Of a stretch of 60,000 nucleotides of DNA, positions 33,336 to 44,935 are shown in pieces. The number at the start of each line of letters is the position of its first letter. Within the stretch, counting starts at the first letter, position 1. Below the pieces are notes generated by a model that worked only from the letters and a program-made list of their open reading frames with translations, was not told the origin of the DNA and did no database searches. The stretch covers positions 2,668,001-2,728,000 of the forward strand of contig OX485806.1 of NCBI GenBank assembly GCA_950295325.1, written 5' to 3'. The translations under genes and the position numbers were made by a program. Origin of the DNA: Polytrichum commune (lineage: Eukaryota; Streptophyta; Polytrichopsida; Polytrichales; Polytrichaceae).

Positions 33336-33596
33336 CACTAAGAGGGATGGGGCCCCTTTCGACACAAGGATATGACACAAAAAAGCCTTTGTGTGGGAGT
33401 TTTAAGCTTTCGTTTGATTTTTGAGCTCCGCAACACAATTCTTACATGCATGTAAGAATTGTGTTGCGGAGCTCAAAAATCAAGCGAAAGCTTAAAACTC
33501 TTACACACATGTGTAAGCGTTGTGTCACTTTAATGTCATGCAAGAAGTCCGTGAAAGAATGTTCTATCTTTAATTAGGTAGGTGACTTCCATCTAT
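33336..33596 (-). mobile_element. Inverted partial copy of the same CACTA-family end
   Basis: Starting CACTAAGAGGGATGGGGCCC directly at the end of the previous element, this stretch repeats, in reverse order, the terminal segment, the palindrome (33397-33507) and the CTTACACA / TTAATTAGGTAGGTGACTTCC tract. It ends at 33596 without a second terminus, where R resumes (AAGCACTTTGCAC). Two element ends therefore lie head to head. Confidence 0.75.
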
Positions 33597-36500
33597 AAGC
33601 ACTTTGCACTAATGTCTCTCGCATAAGATAATCATAATGAATGTGAACTTGCATTGGGACCTATATTAGATTTGTTGTGTGTGTCTTAGAATGGATTTTA
33701 ACTGCAACTACAAAACAAAGTTGACACTAGATAAAAACAAGTGTACGCAATTATATATATAAAAGTTGTGTGATCTCAGTTGTTTGAGGCTTGATGAATT
33801 AGCCTTCACCTTATAAACTCAGTGAGAAATCTAGGTAGTTGAAAAGGCTATGGTTTGGAAAGTAACCTTCCAAATCACCCCTATTATGGTCCTCCTAACC
33901 TTTGGCAAGATGGTACTTGGAACGTCAACAAAATCAAGATTATTGACTACAAAGTGTTCACGTGAAGTCCATGCAGGCAAGGGAATTTTAAGACGGGGGT
34001 TGAAGTAAGTATTTCCTATTTATTGGCTTTGTCTGTAGGACAAAGACTATGCATCAACTTCTTCGTTTCAAGAGCATATTTCTTAACCACTTTGCGTTCA
34101 CACTTAGACGTTACTTGTTTTTGTTATTTTTAGTCCACTTTATTTTATGTGGATGTTAACTATAGTTTTATATATATATATATTATTTCTCCCTAAAATG
34201 TATTGAAAGAAATCTAGTTAACTATAGTTATTTCGGCAGTTCTTGATTATTTATTTTAGAAAATTCGGGTGATAAATGAGTAGCTTCAATCCTTGACTTG
34301 CATTTGAGAAGAAGGTGCACAAAATCCAAGAAAGGTTTGGTATAGTAAATAGCCATGGAATGGCATGAGCAAAGTGGACAGCTACAATTGTAGTCTTTCA
34401 TAGTAAAGGACAGAGCCTCACGGTTCTACCGTTTTCTTGTTGTCTATATTGCAGTAATTTCCCAAACTTGAGTAATAATTTTGAGTGAATCACAAAGTTA
34501 GCAAGTAAAAAACTTAATCAATAATCTTGAGATAACTGAAATAAAATATTTATGGGCATATATCATTACAATTATCCACAAAAATTCCAAAGAAACACCA
34601 AACATGGTGTTCGCACTAGTGCCCCTATAGAGGACTTTTCCAATATGTTATTGTTGATACTTCTTATGTCATAATCTAATTTTCAAACATGAGTGGAAAA
34701 TCCATGACTATATTTACTCGATGTAAAAAGTTTTGAGTGAATTTTAGGATCTAAAATAAGGTTTGACATGTGGAACCCGTCATCTAAAAACCTCAGCTCC
34801 GCTAGCCATAGAGGAAAACTTGTCCAAATCAACCTTGTGCCACGGTGCTAGTAGTAGTCATGTCCACTACCGTTTTGACTGCCTTCTATGGTAGAATGGC
34901 GATGATTGAAACCCATTTCGGGTGGTACAAGGGTTTTGGTTGATTCAATTGCAATGTCACCCATTCTCGCTAGGCACTGCCATTTTCGGTTGCACTTCGG
35001 TTGCCGGGTTGGTTGTGCAATGCACTTATTGGGTGGAGGGTGACCTATTGGTTGCATTTTCATGGTTCATGTTAAAGCGGTCTTGGTAGTTGCCCTATGT
35101 GGGTTGACGTCCACCATATGAGGGTATGATTGTCACCTCTAGCGTGTTTGTTTTTTAAGACTTTGCTAACATTTTCTTCGGTGGGTGTTGTCTCTCCTTG
35201 GGTGCTAGAGGGTGGTGTCCTATGTTGTGCCATGGTTGGAATACCTTCAACACTTATTGGCTGTTGTGCCCACAAATTAGCAGCTTTTGGTTGTTGCAAA
35301 GTACATGCAAGCCACATAATTTTTGGACTTGGTGAATATGATCATGTCATTATATGATTGTGAGATCTATTTGCATGATTTAGTAATTAACCATAGTGGC
35401 CTCTGCACCAGCAACATGCTCTTCATCTCTCCGTTCTTTGTGGTTACAACTTGCATTCACCCTATGATTGCAATGGTTTGATATTTTGTGGTGTCATTTC
35501 CAAGGTTGCATGGGCATCCATTCATGCAGGACATAATTTACACATTTTTGTACTGTTTGCATTAATTTTTGGTTTGCATGATTGTAAGAGCAATCATGCT
35601 AGTCTTAATCATCTTGGACGTAGGATTTTGGATTTTGGACGTAAAACCTTTGGGTCCTTGCAGTGCTTTGGCTCGCAACTACTCGCATGTTATGCAAAGA
35701 TCCCAGTTGTTGCGCATATACCATCACAAGGCATGCATCGAAGTCCTCAATCTTCTCTAAGATTCATTGCACCATTTAGGGCATTGGATGATTGTTGCAC
35801 ATATCTATTGGGTCATCCACATGGGGCATACACATGTTATGGCAGCAACTACGTGGGAGCCCCAATCCAAGGAGATTTCCACCTTCCTCTATGCGGAGAC
35901 TTGAAGGGTGTCAAAATACCATCCAAGAAACTCATTTGTATGAACCTACTAGTTGTTTCCATATGTGTAGATGAATGGGTGTCTAAGCATGTTATGGAAA
36001 ATTACATTTGTCTGTCATCTAGCAAAGACTCTACGATGTATCACTATATTTGTTAATTGGAGACTTTGGAAAGTCTCAAAATAAACTTTACTCATAGTTT
36101 GGGATGCAATATTATGAACGTGGGGAACATTGGTAATGAACTTTCTACATATTCATGCATGAGGAGTATATATATTTCTAAATATAATAAGTAACTATAT
36201 CATAATCAAAACATGCACTAAACACGATATCAAACTTGAAGTCCTTGATTAGTCTCCAAATCATGAAAAAATCTCCAATTAACGAATATAGTGATATGTG
36301 CAATTTGGAGATTTGTACGGCATACAAATTGATCTCATGAGCAACTATGAATCAATGTTTGATTCAGATGAGCCGCTAGGTGACACAAAGTCCCTTCTTG
36401 TGCCATCTTTGGGAGGTATTGTTGTGCAAGATGTGCCTGCATTGCCCAATTTTTGGTCTACCAACCACGACACACCACCAAATGATGATGCACACGACTT

Positions 36501-37405
36501 TTGTGGTGGGTGCCACAATTTTCCTGTGCACTGTATGCTTATGTGGGATATGTGTGGAATTTGGTTTGTTTGTTCATGGGTGCCATCCATCTTGCAGTTG
36601 GATATGTTGTCTTCATTCACTGTGAAGGTGTGCACTAATGTTGTTTGTTGCGTAAGTGGTTGTAGTGTTCTTGGGATTCAGTGTGTCTGGTGCGCATGCC
36701 AATGGCAAACAAATGTAAATTGTTGGGGCCTTCAATGTACAACCTATTTTGAATGTAGTGCATGCTTATGCAAAATACATGAAGCGTGAAAACTATTGGC
36801 ACTTGCTTTCTGTTATAATTGTAAAGTGGGTTTGAAGTTTAACCCTCTCATTTGGAGGTGTCCTTCCAAGGTTAAGATGCATTTCATCAATGTTTTAAGA
36901 ATTGAGGATGTCCCCCCTTTGCCTATTGCACATAGTTATGTTTTTTTGACTTCAAGCTCGCATGCATCATACGTTGCATACAATTTTCAATTCCAACATG
37001 TTTTATATCAATGACGTTTACAAAGCTTGTGATGTGCCACACTTCCCAAGTGTTTCTTACCCTACATCTATATGGTAGTTCTTCACCCAATGCGTTTGTT
37101 GCATGAAGCAAATCTTCCCATAAAGTGGGGTTTACAATAATGTGTGGTATGTGTTTGCGTTCAATGTTGTGCATGTACATGACCCTCGCCGTTAGCCCTT
37201 AAATTTGCTAACACAACAATACCCTTTTATTTCTTGTTACGCACAAATCCAAATGTTTTGCATTGGGCAATGTACAAGTAATGTGTTACAATATCACATG
37301 TTAGATGATAAATTAAACAGTCCATTCGTCTACCCACAAATCTTTCTTTTGTTGACATGCGCTATGTGCAAACTCGTAGAAAATAATTCATAGACTATAA
37401 AAAAT
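33597..37405 (+). repeat. Repeat R copy A, segment 2
   Basis: Nearly identical to 53386-57172, with scattered substitutions and small indels (for example a 13-bp difference near 33727 and AT-microsatellite length). Open frames conserved between copies (minus 34848-35063 and 35072-35317; plus 35451-36056 and 36796-37014) have no recognisable domain. Copy B carries a stop in the frame that is open at 36298-36789 in copy A. I treat R as non-coding. Confidence 0.85.
36041..36294. mobile_element. Stowaway-like MITE, 254 bp, inside R (both copies)
   Basis: TCACTATATTTGTTAATTGG and the reverse complement of the right end, TCACTATATTCGTTAATTGG, match at 19 of 20 positions, and TA flanks both sides. 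The same MITE is at about 55815-56068 in copy B, so it predates the R duplication. Confidence 0.8.
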
Positions 37406-37657
37406 GGGGATTGCTATTTCCACACCTTTTTTGGCTAGATTCACACCTTTTTGCCGGTTCGGTTGCTGTGTCACTGAGGCGCTATACATGAGATTCTTCA
37501 TGGTGCATCCGGACCGTTCATCCACCAAGGCCCATCCAAGGGCCTCAATGATCCTAGGTGGCGGTGGGGTGGGGGGCGGGGCTGGTGCTTGCCACCAAGG
37601 CGGGGTGGGGCCGTGGGCCTCATGTCTTTTTTGGGGAGGCCGGATTTAGGGTGGTGT

Positions 37658-39352
37658 AGTTAGTTTTTGCTATGGCTTAAAAGAACAAAACCCAGGGAAC
37701 TATATCTCCAGGAAGACTGAGCTAGTGTCTATAAGGGTTATTGTCACATTGGATTAAGGATTTTATTAACAACTTAAGACTTTTCCTTCTTCGTTCCTTC
37801 ATTACTCCACTTATTCCACACTCTTATGATTCTTTTGTGCACTTTCAGTAGTGAGTGATTCCGTCCTATCATAAGGTAATTTTCTATCACTCTATGGTTG
37901 TGACCTATATCAGTCGTGAAGCTCAAAAGCTTGGCAAGTTGGCAGGGCAATTTGTCAGGACGTCGTCCGGGTAATGTCTTTTAGTAACCACATCGTCTTG
38001 AGTATGCCAGAAATAAAACTTGTAAAGTTCCTTAATTAATTCAAGTTTACCACTTACAAGCCTTATTCATGCCTCCGCGTGCTCAAGTCACCACCTCAGT
38101 CTTCGACCATCTGGTGACTCATCTGAAACAACCAATCCACTGTTAATACTGACTCAACACATCAACAGCTAGGCGATATTCTTCCTTAAGGCTTTAGTCC
38201 TCTATAAACTAATCAACAACATTCAAAGGGTAAAGTCTTACTCCAGTAAAATATTCTCTTCTTCACGGGAAGGCACTGCCTTGACAACCTATAGCCTGTC
38301 TCTAGCCCTTCCATCTTTTATGCTGACACTTTACCTAGCTCTCTTATTTTCTCTCTCTGACACACCAACTAATGGTTATAAATTTGGGGCGCTAGCCCAA
38401 GCGATAGCCTCACTCTAGCCTCTCTGCCTGTCTCTCTCTTCCTAAGACTATTGCCCTTCTCGGCTGGCTACTAAGCAGCCCCTCGGGACCTCTCAGTCCT
38501 CTCTATAGACTACGGCCATTATCTTCCTTGACTCGGCCCATTGCTTGATCCCACTGGTCTCGGCTACTAGCCTTTGGCCAAGCCTATTGCCTTTCTTGCT
38601 TCCTATCAAGCCTTTTCTTACTTGCCTTCTTCACGACAGGCTGTATGTATCCGTCAAACTCTCTCTCTCTGACCAGTTGCCTTGCCACCCTCTGGCCTTT
38701 TATCAGACTATTGCCTCACCTCAGTCACGCTCCATATCTCTCAACCTCTTCCCATCTTATCTCTGATCACTCACTCGGAACAAATCTTGACTCTTCCGAA
38801 TGCAGATTTCCTCTCAGCCCACTTGCCTGATCTTGACATTACTGTGCTATGTCAGACTACTTGCCCAACCTTACTTCCAGATATCACTCACAACATTTCA
38901 CATAACACACTTCACCAATCCTCTCCACTCATAAGACGAACAACAACACATTGCAATTTGCTTGCAACTTCCTCATTAACACAAAATGTAATTCCACTTC
39001 AGGGTCCAGTTATTGCGGCCCTTTAACTTCCTATCACTGAGATCTCAAGCTTCTTGCTTGGTCCCGACTGTGGCCTGGCTCAATCACTGAGCGACTGACT
39101 TCTACACCTATTGCTAATATGAGACTATGTAAGATCTTGCTGCTTGCAAATAGCCTGTCTTCCTACTTGCCTGGCTCCTCCTTAATGCCGAGAGAGAAGA
39201 CCAGGTTGTTAGCCGTCGTAACCACTTCTTAACGGCTATTGCCTGTTTTCATCCCTTTGGATGGCTACTGACTGCCTATAGCCGAATGAAAGACGTTAAA
39301 TTTCAAGAATTGCCCTTTTCAGACAGGCGATAGCCAAAAAATCAGTTCTACA
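37658..39352. mobile_element. hAT-like insertion within the left TIR, TSD GGTGGTGT
   Basis: The left TIR of the host element is continuous only if 37658-39352 is removed, and GGTGGTGT flanks the insert on both sides (37650-37657 and 39353-39360). The ends are similar inverted: TTTTTGCTATGGC near the left and, on the other strand, TTTTTTGGCTATCGCC near the right. The 1695-bp body is pyrimidine-rich with many ATAGCC / GGCTAT motifs concentrated toward the ends, like hAT subterminal repeats. There is no coding domain. Confidence 0.75.
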
Positions 39353-39409
39353 GGTGGTGTCGGGCCTAGTGGCTAGGCGGGCCCAGTGGCTAGGCCTACT
39401 TATTATATA

Positions 39410-39945
39410 ACTAGTTGGTTAGCCTTACTCTACTTACTAAATGACTAGTTGGTTAGCCTTACTCTACTTACTAAATGACTAGTTGGTTACCCTTACTCTA
39501 CTTACTAAATAACTAGTTGGTTAGGTTTACTCTACTTACTAAATAACTACACTAAATATGATATTTAGTGTTAGATACACTAAATACGAACACTACACTA
39601 AATCTCACTAACCCTATGAAAGTAAGTAACATTAAATGTAAACTCAAACACTAAATATCATTTATAGTAATATGTGAAAGTTACATGCACGAATTTAGTG
39701 TTTAGTAGGAAAGAGGTGGCAACAAGGAAGGCGGCGGCGGCGCATTTATGTCTAACACTAATTATCAAAGAATTGAAAATTAGTGTTGAGCAAAGTAGGG
39801 TGGTAAAACACTAAATCTAATCAAACACTAAATATCATATTTAGTGTAGTTGGTTAGCCTTACTCTACTTACTAAATGACTAGTTGGTTAGCCTTACTCT
39901 ACTTACTAAATAACTAATTGGTTAGCCTTATTCTACTTATGGTCA
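39410..39945 (+). repeat. 34-bp tandem repeat, split by a MITE
   Basis: Units of the form ACTAGTTGGTTAGCCTTACT + CTACTTACTAAATG repeat about four times before 39550 and continue after 39847. They recur inverted at about 40035-40150. The array is part of the long TIR. Confidence 0.85.
39550..39846. mobile_element. 297-bp MITE, TSD TA
   Basis: CACTAAATATGATATTTAGT at the left is repeated exactly, inverted, at the right end, and TA flanks both (39548-39549 and 39847-39848). Each end is itself nearly palindromic. The interior carries more CACTAAAT motifs and a GGCGGCGGCGG run. Confidence 0.85.
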
Positions 39946-40445
39946 CTCTTCTTAATTGGACATGTATATTTGAGTGGTATATGTGCAAGTCTTGAAGTTA
40001 AGCTTTGATGCGTTAAAATATTGGAGAGGCTTACCAACTAGTTATTTAGTAGGTAGAGTAAGGGTAACCAACTAGTCATTTAGTAAGTAGAAGAAGGGTA
40101 ACCAACTAGTCATTTAGTAAGTAGAGTAAGGCTAACCAACTAGTTATATAATAAGTAGGCCTAGCCACTGGGCCCGCCTAGCCACTAGGCCCGACACCAC
40201 CCTAAATCCGGCCTCCCCAAAAAAGACATGAGGCCCATGGCTCCACCCCGCCTTGGTGGCAAGCACCACCCCTGCCCCCCACCCCACCGCCACCTACGAT
40301 CATTGAGGCCCTTGGATGGGCCTTGGTGGATCAACGGTCCGGATGCACCATGAAGAATCTCATATATAGCGCCTCAGTGACACGGCAACCGAACCGGCAA
40401 AAAGGTGTGAATCTAGCCAAAAAAGGTGTGGAAATAGCGATCCCC

Positions 40446-41390
40446 TAAAAAATATACGAAGGACCTAAAGTTTTGTCACGATTACATTAGTTTTTTTACT
40501 CTATATTCATAGTATTGAATATTGAATGTAACATACAATGAGTTAGTTAGTTATTCAAAAGAGATTGAGACAAAGGACATGGAGAACATTGGTTACCACA
40601 ATAAGAGCAAAGGGCTATGTGCACAAGGTGACCTCAAAGACTTTGGCAAGTTAACCCTTAAGATTTCTCTGGTGTATTTGTAGGGGAAATGAGGATGGCA
40701 ATGTTCCCCCTTAATGAAATCGTCCAATCTCTCCCATAATATGATAGTAAGCATAAAAAAATTGTATTTTTTCTTACCACTTGTCACGTGGTCAATCCAT
40801 TAGGGGAGGAATGGACTCAAAAGGTTGTTGCCCATGTAATAACCAAAAAAATAGATTCTCCATATCCCAAGCGCCGTAGTACAAAGGCGTACCCACGAGC
40901 TCACATGGCACGTTGTCGTAATGTACATACGTACACTATATAGATGTGTACTTATTTAGTATTGCATTGTGATTCTTCAATGTGATACACATACCAAATG
41001 AAATAAAAAGACTATATTTTGGGTTTCTTTATGAATTATTTAATTATATTTATACTTTTTACTATCATTTTTTTAGTTTAGAAAAATATTCCCAACAACT
41101 CTTTCAAGACATGAAAGTCCGTAGTTTCCATAAAGATAACGATTTCATTAGGAGAATCGTTCGCTTATAGGGAAGTGGGTCATGAGCTCAATGAAGAGCC
41201 ATAAATAGTATGACATACCCTACTAGTCCACTTTTCAAACATCATTATGAAGTAAACCTTGCACATTCCCCCAAAAACGTATTCTCCTCTCAAAAAGGAC
41301 CTCCATCTGGTGCTAAAGGTGTGGAAGGATTAACGAAGCAACTACAATGTGGTCTTTTTAAGCGCCCTTGAAAGCTAATATCATGTACTC
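40446..41390 (+). repeat. Repeat R copy A, segment 3
   Basis: Matches 57165-58131 closely. Copy A continues past 41390 with CTATGAAACCAAAATAG, where copy B is cut by an LTR insertion. R therefore extends to the right beyond the shared part, into 41391-41800 or further. Confidence 0.85.
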
Positions 41391-42250
41391 ACCTATGAAA
41401 CCAAAATAGTCTTTTGGACCGTGGTGTCCATTTCTCTGCACAGAAGTTGATCCCTTCCCTTGAGGAACCGTAATCCCTTTGGCATAACATTACCTAGTGA
41501 TGTGGACCCTCAAAATATAACAGTGGGATGTTGGGAGCTCAATTTGCATCCGAATCTCCATGTGTAGCTTTTCAAGCATCCCACTATTATATTATGAAGG
41601 CACACAAAATGAGAGTTGAAAGCTAAGTAATGTTATGAGGTTTGCCAAGAAGATAAAGCAAATAAACAAACAAACTTGTGATGGAGGAATGAGGCAAGCT
41701 ATGAGGTAGCATGCAAGACTCCATCATGACTTGAGTTTCATAGCATTTACGTAGCCTTTCCCTCAAAGTCTTTCACGGTATGGCATCCATCCAGTATAGA
41801 AGCCACCTACAAAATTGCGGGCGGATTCATTTCAATTTGACTCCCACCAGATTAAATCAAGGTCTCTAATTTTATTCTGAGAATCACATCGTCTAAAAAC
41901 AGTGTAATACAATTCACTGCGTGATTGTTTTTCCAGTGGATGGCTTTACGTCGACACCACAAATCCGTAGTCATCCAATCGAATATTGCATGCCATCGTT
42001 GGCAATTTCAAATATAATAAAGAACTTGGGGATTCGTACTCAACTGCGCCACAATTCCACCACTGAGGCTGTGGAAAGCACAGCAGATCGTAGACAGGCA
42101 GTCAGGCATGTCCCCATCACAGCTATATAGGAACTGTATGGATGGTGCTTCCTGGTTCATATTTTTCTTCAGTGCTGCAAAGACCCATGTGTTTGGGCCC
42201 GTGCTTCAAGACATCTCATCAGTTTCTGAATTGTGTCTCCCCCAGTTCGA
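41391..42250. other. Dirigent-gene upstream region
   Basis: No coding region is supported. The first part may still belong to repeat R. From about 41800 the sequence appears unique and would hold the promoter of the gene that follows. Confidence 0.4.
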
Positions 42251-42261
42251 GCAGTTGCCAA

Positions 42262-42277
42262 GTATATATATATATAG
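42262..42277 (+). promoter_or_regulatory. TATA-box-like (TA)n upstream of the dirigent gene
   Basis: GTATATATATATATAGACC lies 11-26 bp before the first ATG of exon 1. If it is the TATA box, the transcript would start near 42300. Translation would then have to begin at a later ATG or with a very short leader, so either this is a microsatellite or an upstream start is used. Confidence 0.4.
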
Positions 42278-42287
42278 ACCTCACACC

Positions 42288-43358
42288 ATGACTATAATGG
42301 CTGCTAATTCAAATGCGTGCTCGCTGCGTGTGTCTGCCCACTTCAAGGTGCTGGTCATGATCATGGTGTTGGCTGGCCTTGGCGCAGGTGAGTGAAGCTA
42401 GCAGAGAAATTTGAGCCAACACGGCCACTATCCTTATAACTTGTCTATTATGGATGGAGAAGTTGCTCTTGATGTTATAATGTTCTGGTTGTTTCTTGTA
42501 ATTTCCCTGACAGGATTGAAACTCTCCTGTTCCCAAGTTAACCCAACACAAACTACGAATGATGATGCTTGAATGAGGTTGTTTTGGTGTTGAGATCAAT
42601 CTCATAAGCTTTTAGCCTGAACATGAAAGGGTACTTTGGTGGAGCTGTTCTGGTATTAATACTGCAAATAATAGACATCATCGTGATGCTGTCGCAACTT
42701 CGAAGTGGCGTGTTGGCACGTTAGCGATTCACACTCGACCAGTGTTGAATACTGTGTGTAATTCGGTCACGAATTGCTTGATTCAGTTGTAAAGTCTGGA
42801 TCCACAATTTGATTTGAGAAAATGAACCACTCATCACCTGTAACCAGTTACCGGATCTCCTCGTTCATTGTTGGCGCAGGTGCCCAGACATCAACCAACA
42901 TCCCAAAGAGGCCGCTGCGTCTCCAGTTTTACCTACAAGAGACATTCGGAAATGGCACCAATGCGACCGTGAGGGTTGTCACAAGCTCGACCTTGGGGGT
43001 CATAAACGTCATAAGGGACCCCCTCACGGAAGGGCCCGACCGGAACTCCACGGCCATTGGAATGTTATACGGGATGGGGAGCTATCAAACCGACAATGGG
43101 AGTCCTAGTGGACTTCCGGCCACTTTCATCATCTACGTGGGGGCCAACCTCCAAATTATGACAAAGGAGTATAATGGAACATTTTCGATTCAAGGTGCTG
43201 TGGACCTTTTGCAACCTGAACGATACCTACCAATCACCGGTGGCACGGGTGATTTCTTGAGTGCGAAAGGCTATGTGATCCAATCGTTTGCAACTGGAAA
43301 TGCATTCAGTAATATGATCACCATTAAGTATGATGTGTTCTTTCAATATGTGTTTTGA
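42288..43358 (+). CDS. Dirigent-domain protein, two exons
   Basis: Exon 1 (42288-42387) encodes a hydrophobic signal peptide (FKVLVMIMVLAGLGAG). A GT-AG intron (42388-42879) follows in phase 1, and exon 2 (42880-43358) gives the dirigent domain, 192 residues in all, normal for the family. Motifs in order: LRLQFYLQETFGNGTNATVRVV; a short-beta segment GMLYGMGSYQTD; ATFIIYVGANLQIM; YNGTFSIQGAVDLLQPERYLPITGGTGDF, the conserved 'G(S/T)ghF' and 'E...P(V/I).GGTG.F' core; then a YVIQSF strand and IKYDVFF end. Several N-x-S/T sequons suggest glycosylation. Dirigents are secreted beta-barrels that steer phenoxy-radical coupling in lignan and lignin biosynthesis; substrate cannot be told. Start alternatives are ATG 42288 or 42297, in the same frame. 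No defect is seen. Confidence 0.9.
42388..42879 (+). other. Intron of the dirigent gene with 12-bp direct repeats at its borders
   Basis: TTGGCGCAGGTG occurs exactly across the donor (42379-42390) and across the acceptor (42871-42882). The intron starts GTGAGTG and ends GGCGCAG. Confidence 0.85.
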
Positions 43359-43639
43359 GGCTTTGGAAGCAACTATAATAAGCTGGCTATTCGTCATCGA
43401 ATTCAGCCTGGAACAATAACAAGTGGTTGCATTCGCTTAGGCAACTTCTTATGACCCTTCTTGTGGTTGGTGGTTTCATGGGGAGTACTCTAGAGAGTTG
43501 CCCTTCCCTCTGGTTCAGGTCATGGTGGCCTAGCAATGTATGATGTTTTTGACAAAGAAATAAACTTTGTTTCATTTCTATTTTATAAGAAAGAACAATC
43601 TAAGAATAAGTGGGCTAGACATGATCCCCTTTTGGATTT

Positions 43640-43790
43640 AGCAAGCCGATTGAACCATGTTGATCACCAACAATATGGGTGATTTCCTAAGTGAGGAAGG
43701 CTGCTTGATTCAATTTTTTGTGAGTGGAGATGATGTGTTCGGGGCTCTTACAACCATTAAGTATGGTTGTACTCTTTGCAACATCAAGTT
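43640..43790 (+). pseudogene. Dirigent C-terminal relic 1
   Basis: A reading from about 43660 gives MGDFLSEEGCLIQFFVSGDD then ALTTIKYG. It parallels TGDFLSAKGYVIQSFATGNA...MITIKYD of the intact gene. The following 3' flank (CCTTCTTGGGGTGG... CTAGAGAGCTACCCC) parallels the 3' flank of the intact gene at about 43455-43500, so this is a tandem copy that kept the gene end only. Confidence 0.75.
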
Positions 43791-44089
43791 GCCTAATGCT
43801 TTGAATGCCTAGGTGTCGTGTCATCCTTCTTGGGGTGGTCCGGTTCCATCAATAGAATCTAGAGAGCTACCCCACTGCTCTTTATGTTTCACGGTGCAGG
43901 GGGAATTATCACATACAAGCTTACCTCTCATTCTTCCATACTAAAAGCTTGACCTCCTACATGCTTGTGGCCGATTCATCTCAAAGTACTTGGTCTAGAC
44001 TGATTCAGGAACTTCCAAGCTAATATCGGTGTAAATTGAACTAGGAATAGTAAACTCCAGCGTGCTTACTAAGTCAGGGATTTTATGTT

Positions 44090-44210
44090 GGATGAATGAG
44101 AGGTATGCTCGTATCCAACAATTCCCTCTTATCAATCAAAGGCTACTTGATCCAAACATGTGCAAGTGGAGATGCATTCAACGTTCTTGCCACCATTAAG
44201 GGGTGACATG
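44090..44210 (+). pseudogene. Dirigent C-terminal relic 2
   Basis: SLLSIKGYLIQTCASGDAFN then VLATIKG and a stop again resemble the C-terminal strand pair of the dirigent gene. It lacks everything upstream. With relic 1 it shows an array of at least three dirigent units. Confidence 0.65.
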
Positions 44211-44935
44211 TTATTAATTCAGGGCCCTATATGCAGTAATAAGCTAGCTATTGGTCGTTGAACTCCCTGGTCAACAATATGAAGTCACCAATGTTGGCTA
44301 AATTATTCAGCGTAGGCGTGTTGTACATACCAATGTAAATTGAGCAATTTGTTTCCCTTTATGAATGGCATTCATATTGTTAGTATGTACATACGCATGG
44401 AAGTGAATTTCATCAATTAATACAAAGCCTTGTGCAGAGTGCAACTTCCAAAAAGGAACATGAAATGAACACCTCCAAGTCAGAACAACATTCCAAAAGC
44501 TCTCAGTGATTAAAAGCTTCCTTAAACATATAGAAGAATACATGGCCAAAGAAAACCAACCCGCTGCTATTTACTTTTTTGTACTAAGTTTGCAGTTTCC
44601 TCCTCCAAAAGTAGCATGTAGAAACCCTTACATGAATTTTCAGTAATTATATAGGTCTTTTTTACTTAAACATTTCGTTGAAGAGAAAATTCTAGATCAA
44701 TATCTGTACAACAAAATTCTACATATACAATATCGCTCCAACTACATTCCTACTTAATTCCCTCAAGTTTTCTGGACGTATGTTACAACCAAATGGGTAA
44801 CTATGCATATTAACATTATTGACACGCTATTTGCAGTTGGCTTCCTTCATGAAATAGGTTGTCTTACCCTTGGTGGCGTGCAGCATACCTCATGGGTAGC
44901 TCAAAAACATTATGCTGTAAATAGCAAGGAATGAC
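44211..44935. other. Intergenic, nothing recognised
   Basis: AT-rich spacer between the dirigent relics and the dihydropyrimidinase remnant on the other strand. No gene or repeat structure was identified. Confidence 0.5.

Larger units (their letters stand above)
37406..40445. mobile_element. Long-TIR DNA element (MULE-like) with 8-bp TSD
   Basis: GGGGATTGCTATTTCCACAC at the left faces GGGGATCGCTATTTCCACAC on the opposite strand at the right. Complementarity continues for 251 bp (37406-37656 against 40195-40445), and, past a secondary insertion, for about 180 bp more (39361-39549 against about 40030-40187). TAAAAAAT flanks both ends (37398-37405 and 40446-40453). Copy B of R carries the single, uninterrupted TAAAAAAT at the same place. 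There is no transposase. Very long TIRs suggest a Mutator-like foldback; an 8-bp TSD would also fit hAT. Confidence 0.92.

Noticed and set aside
35451-36056. 201-codon frame conserved between the two R copies
   Set aside because: The copies are too similar for conservation to mean selection, and the peptide has no recognisable domain.
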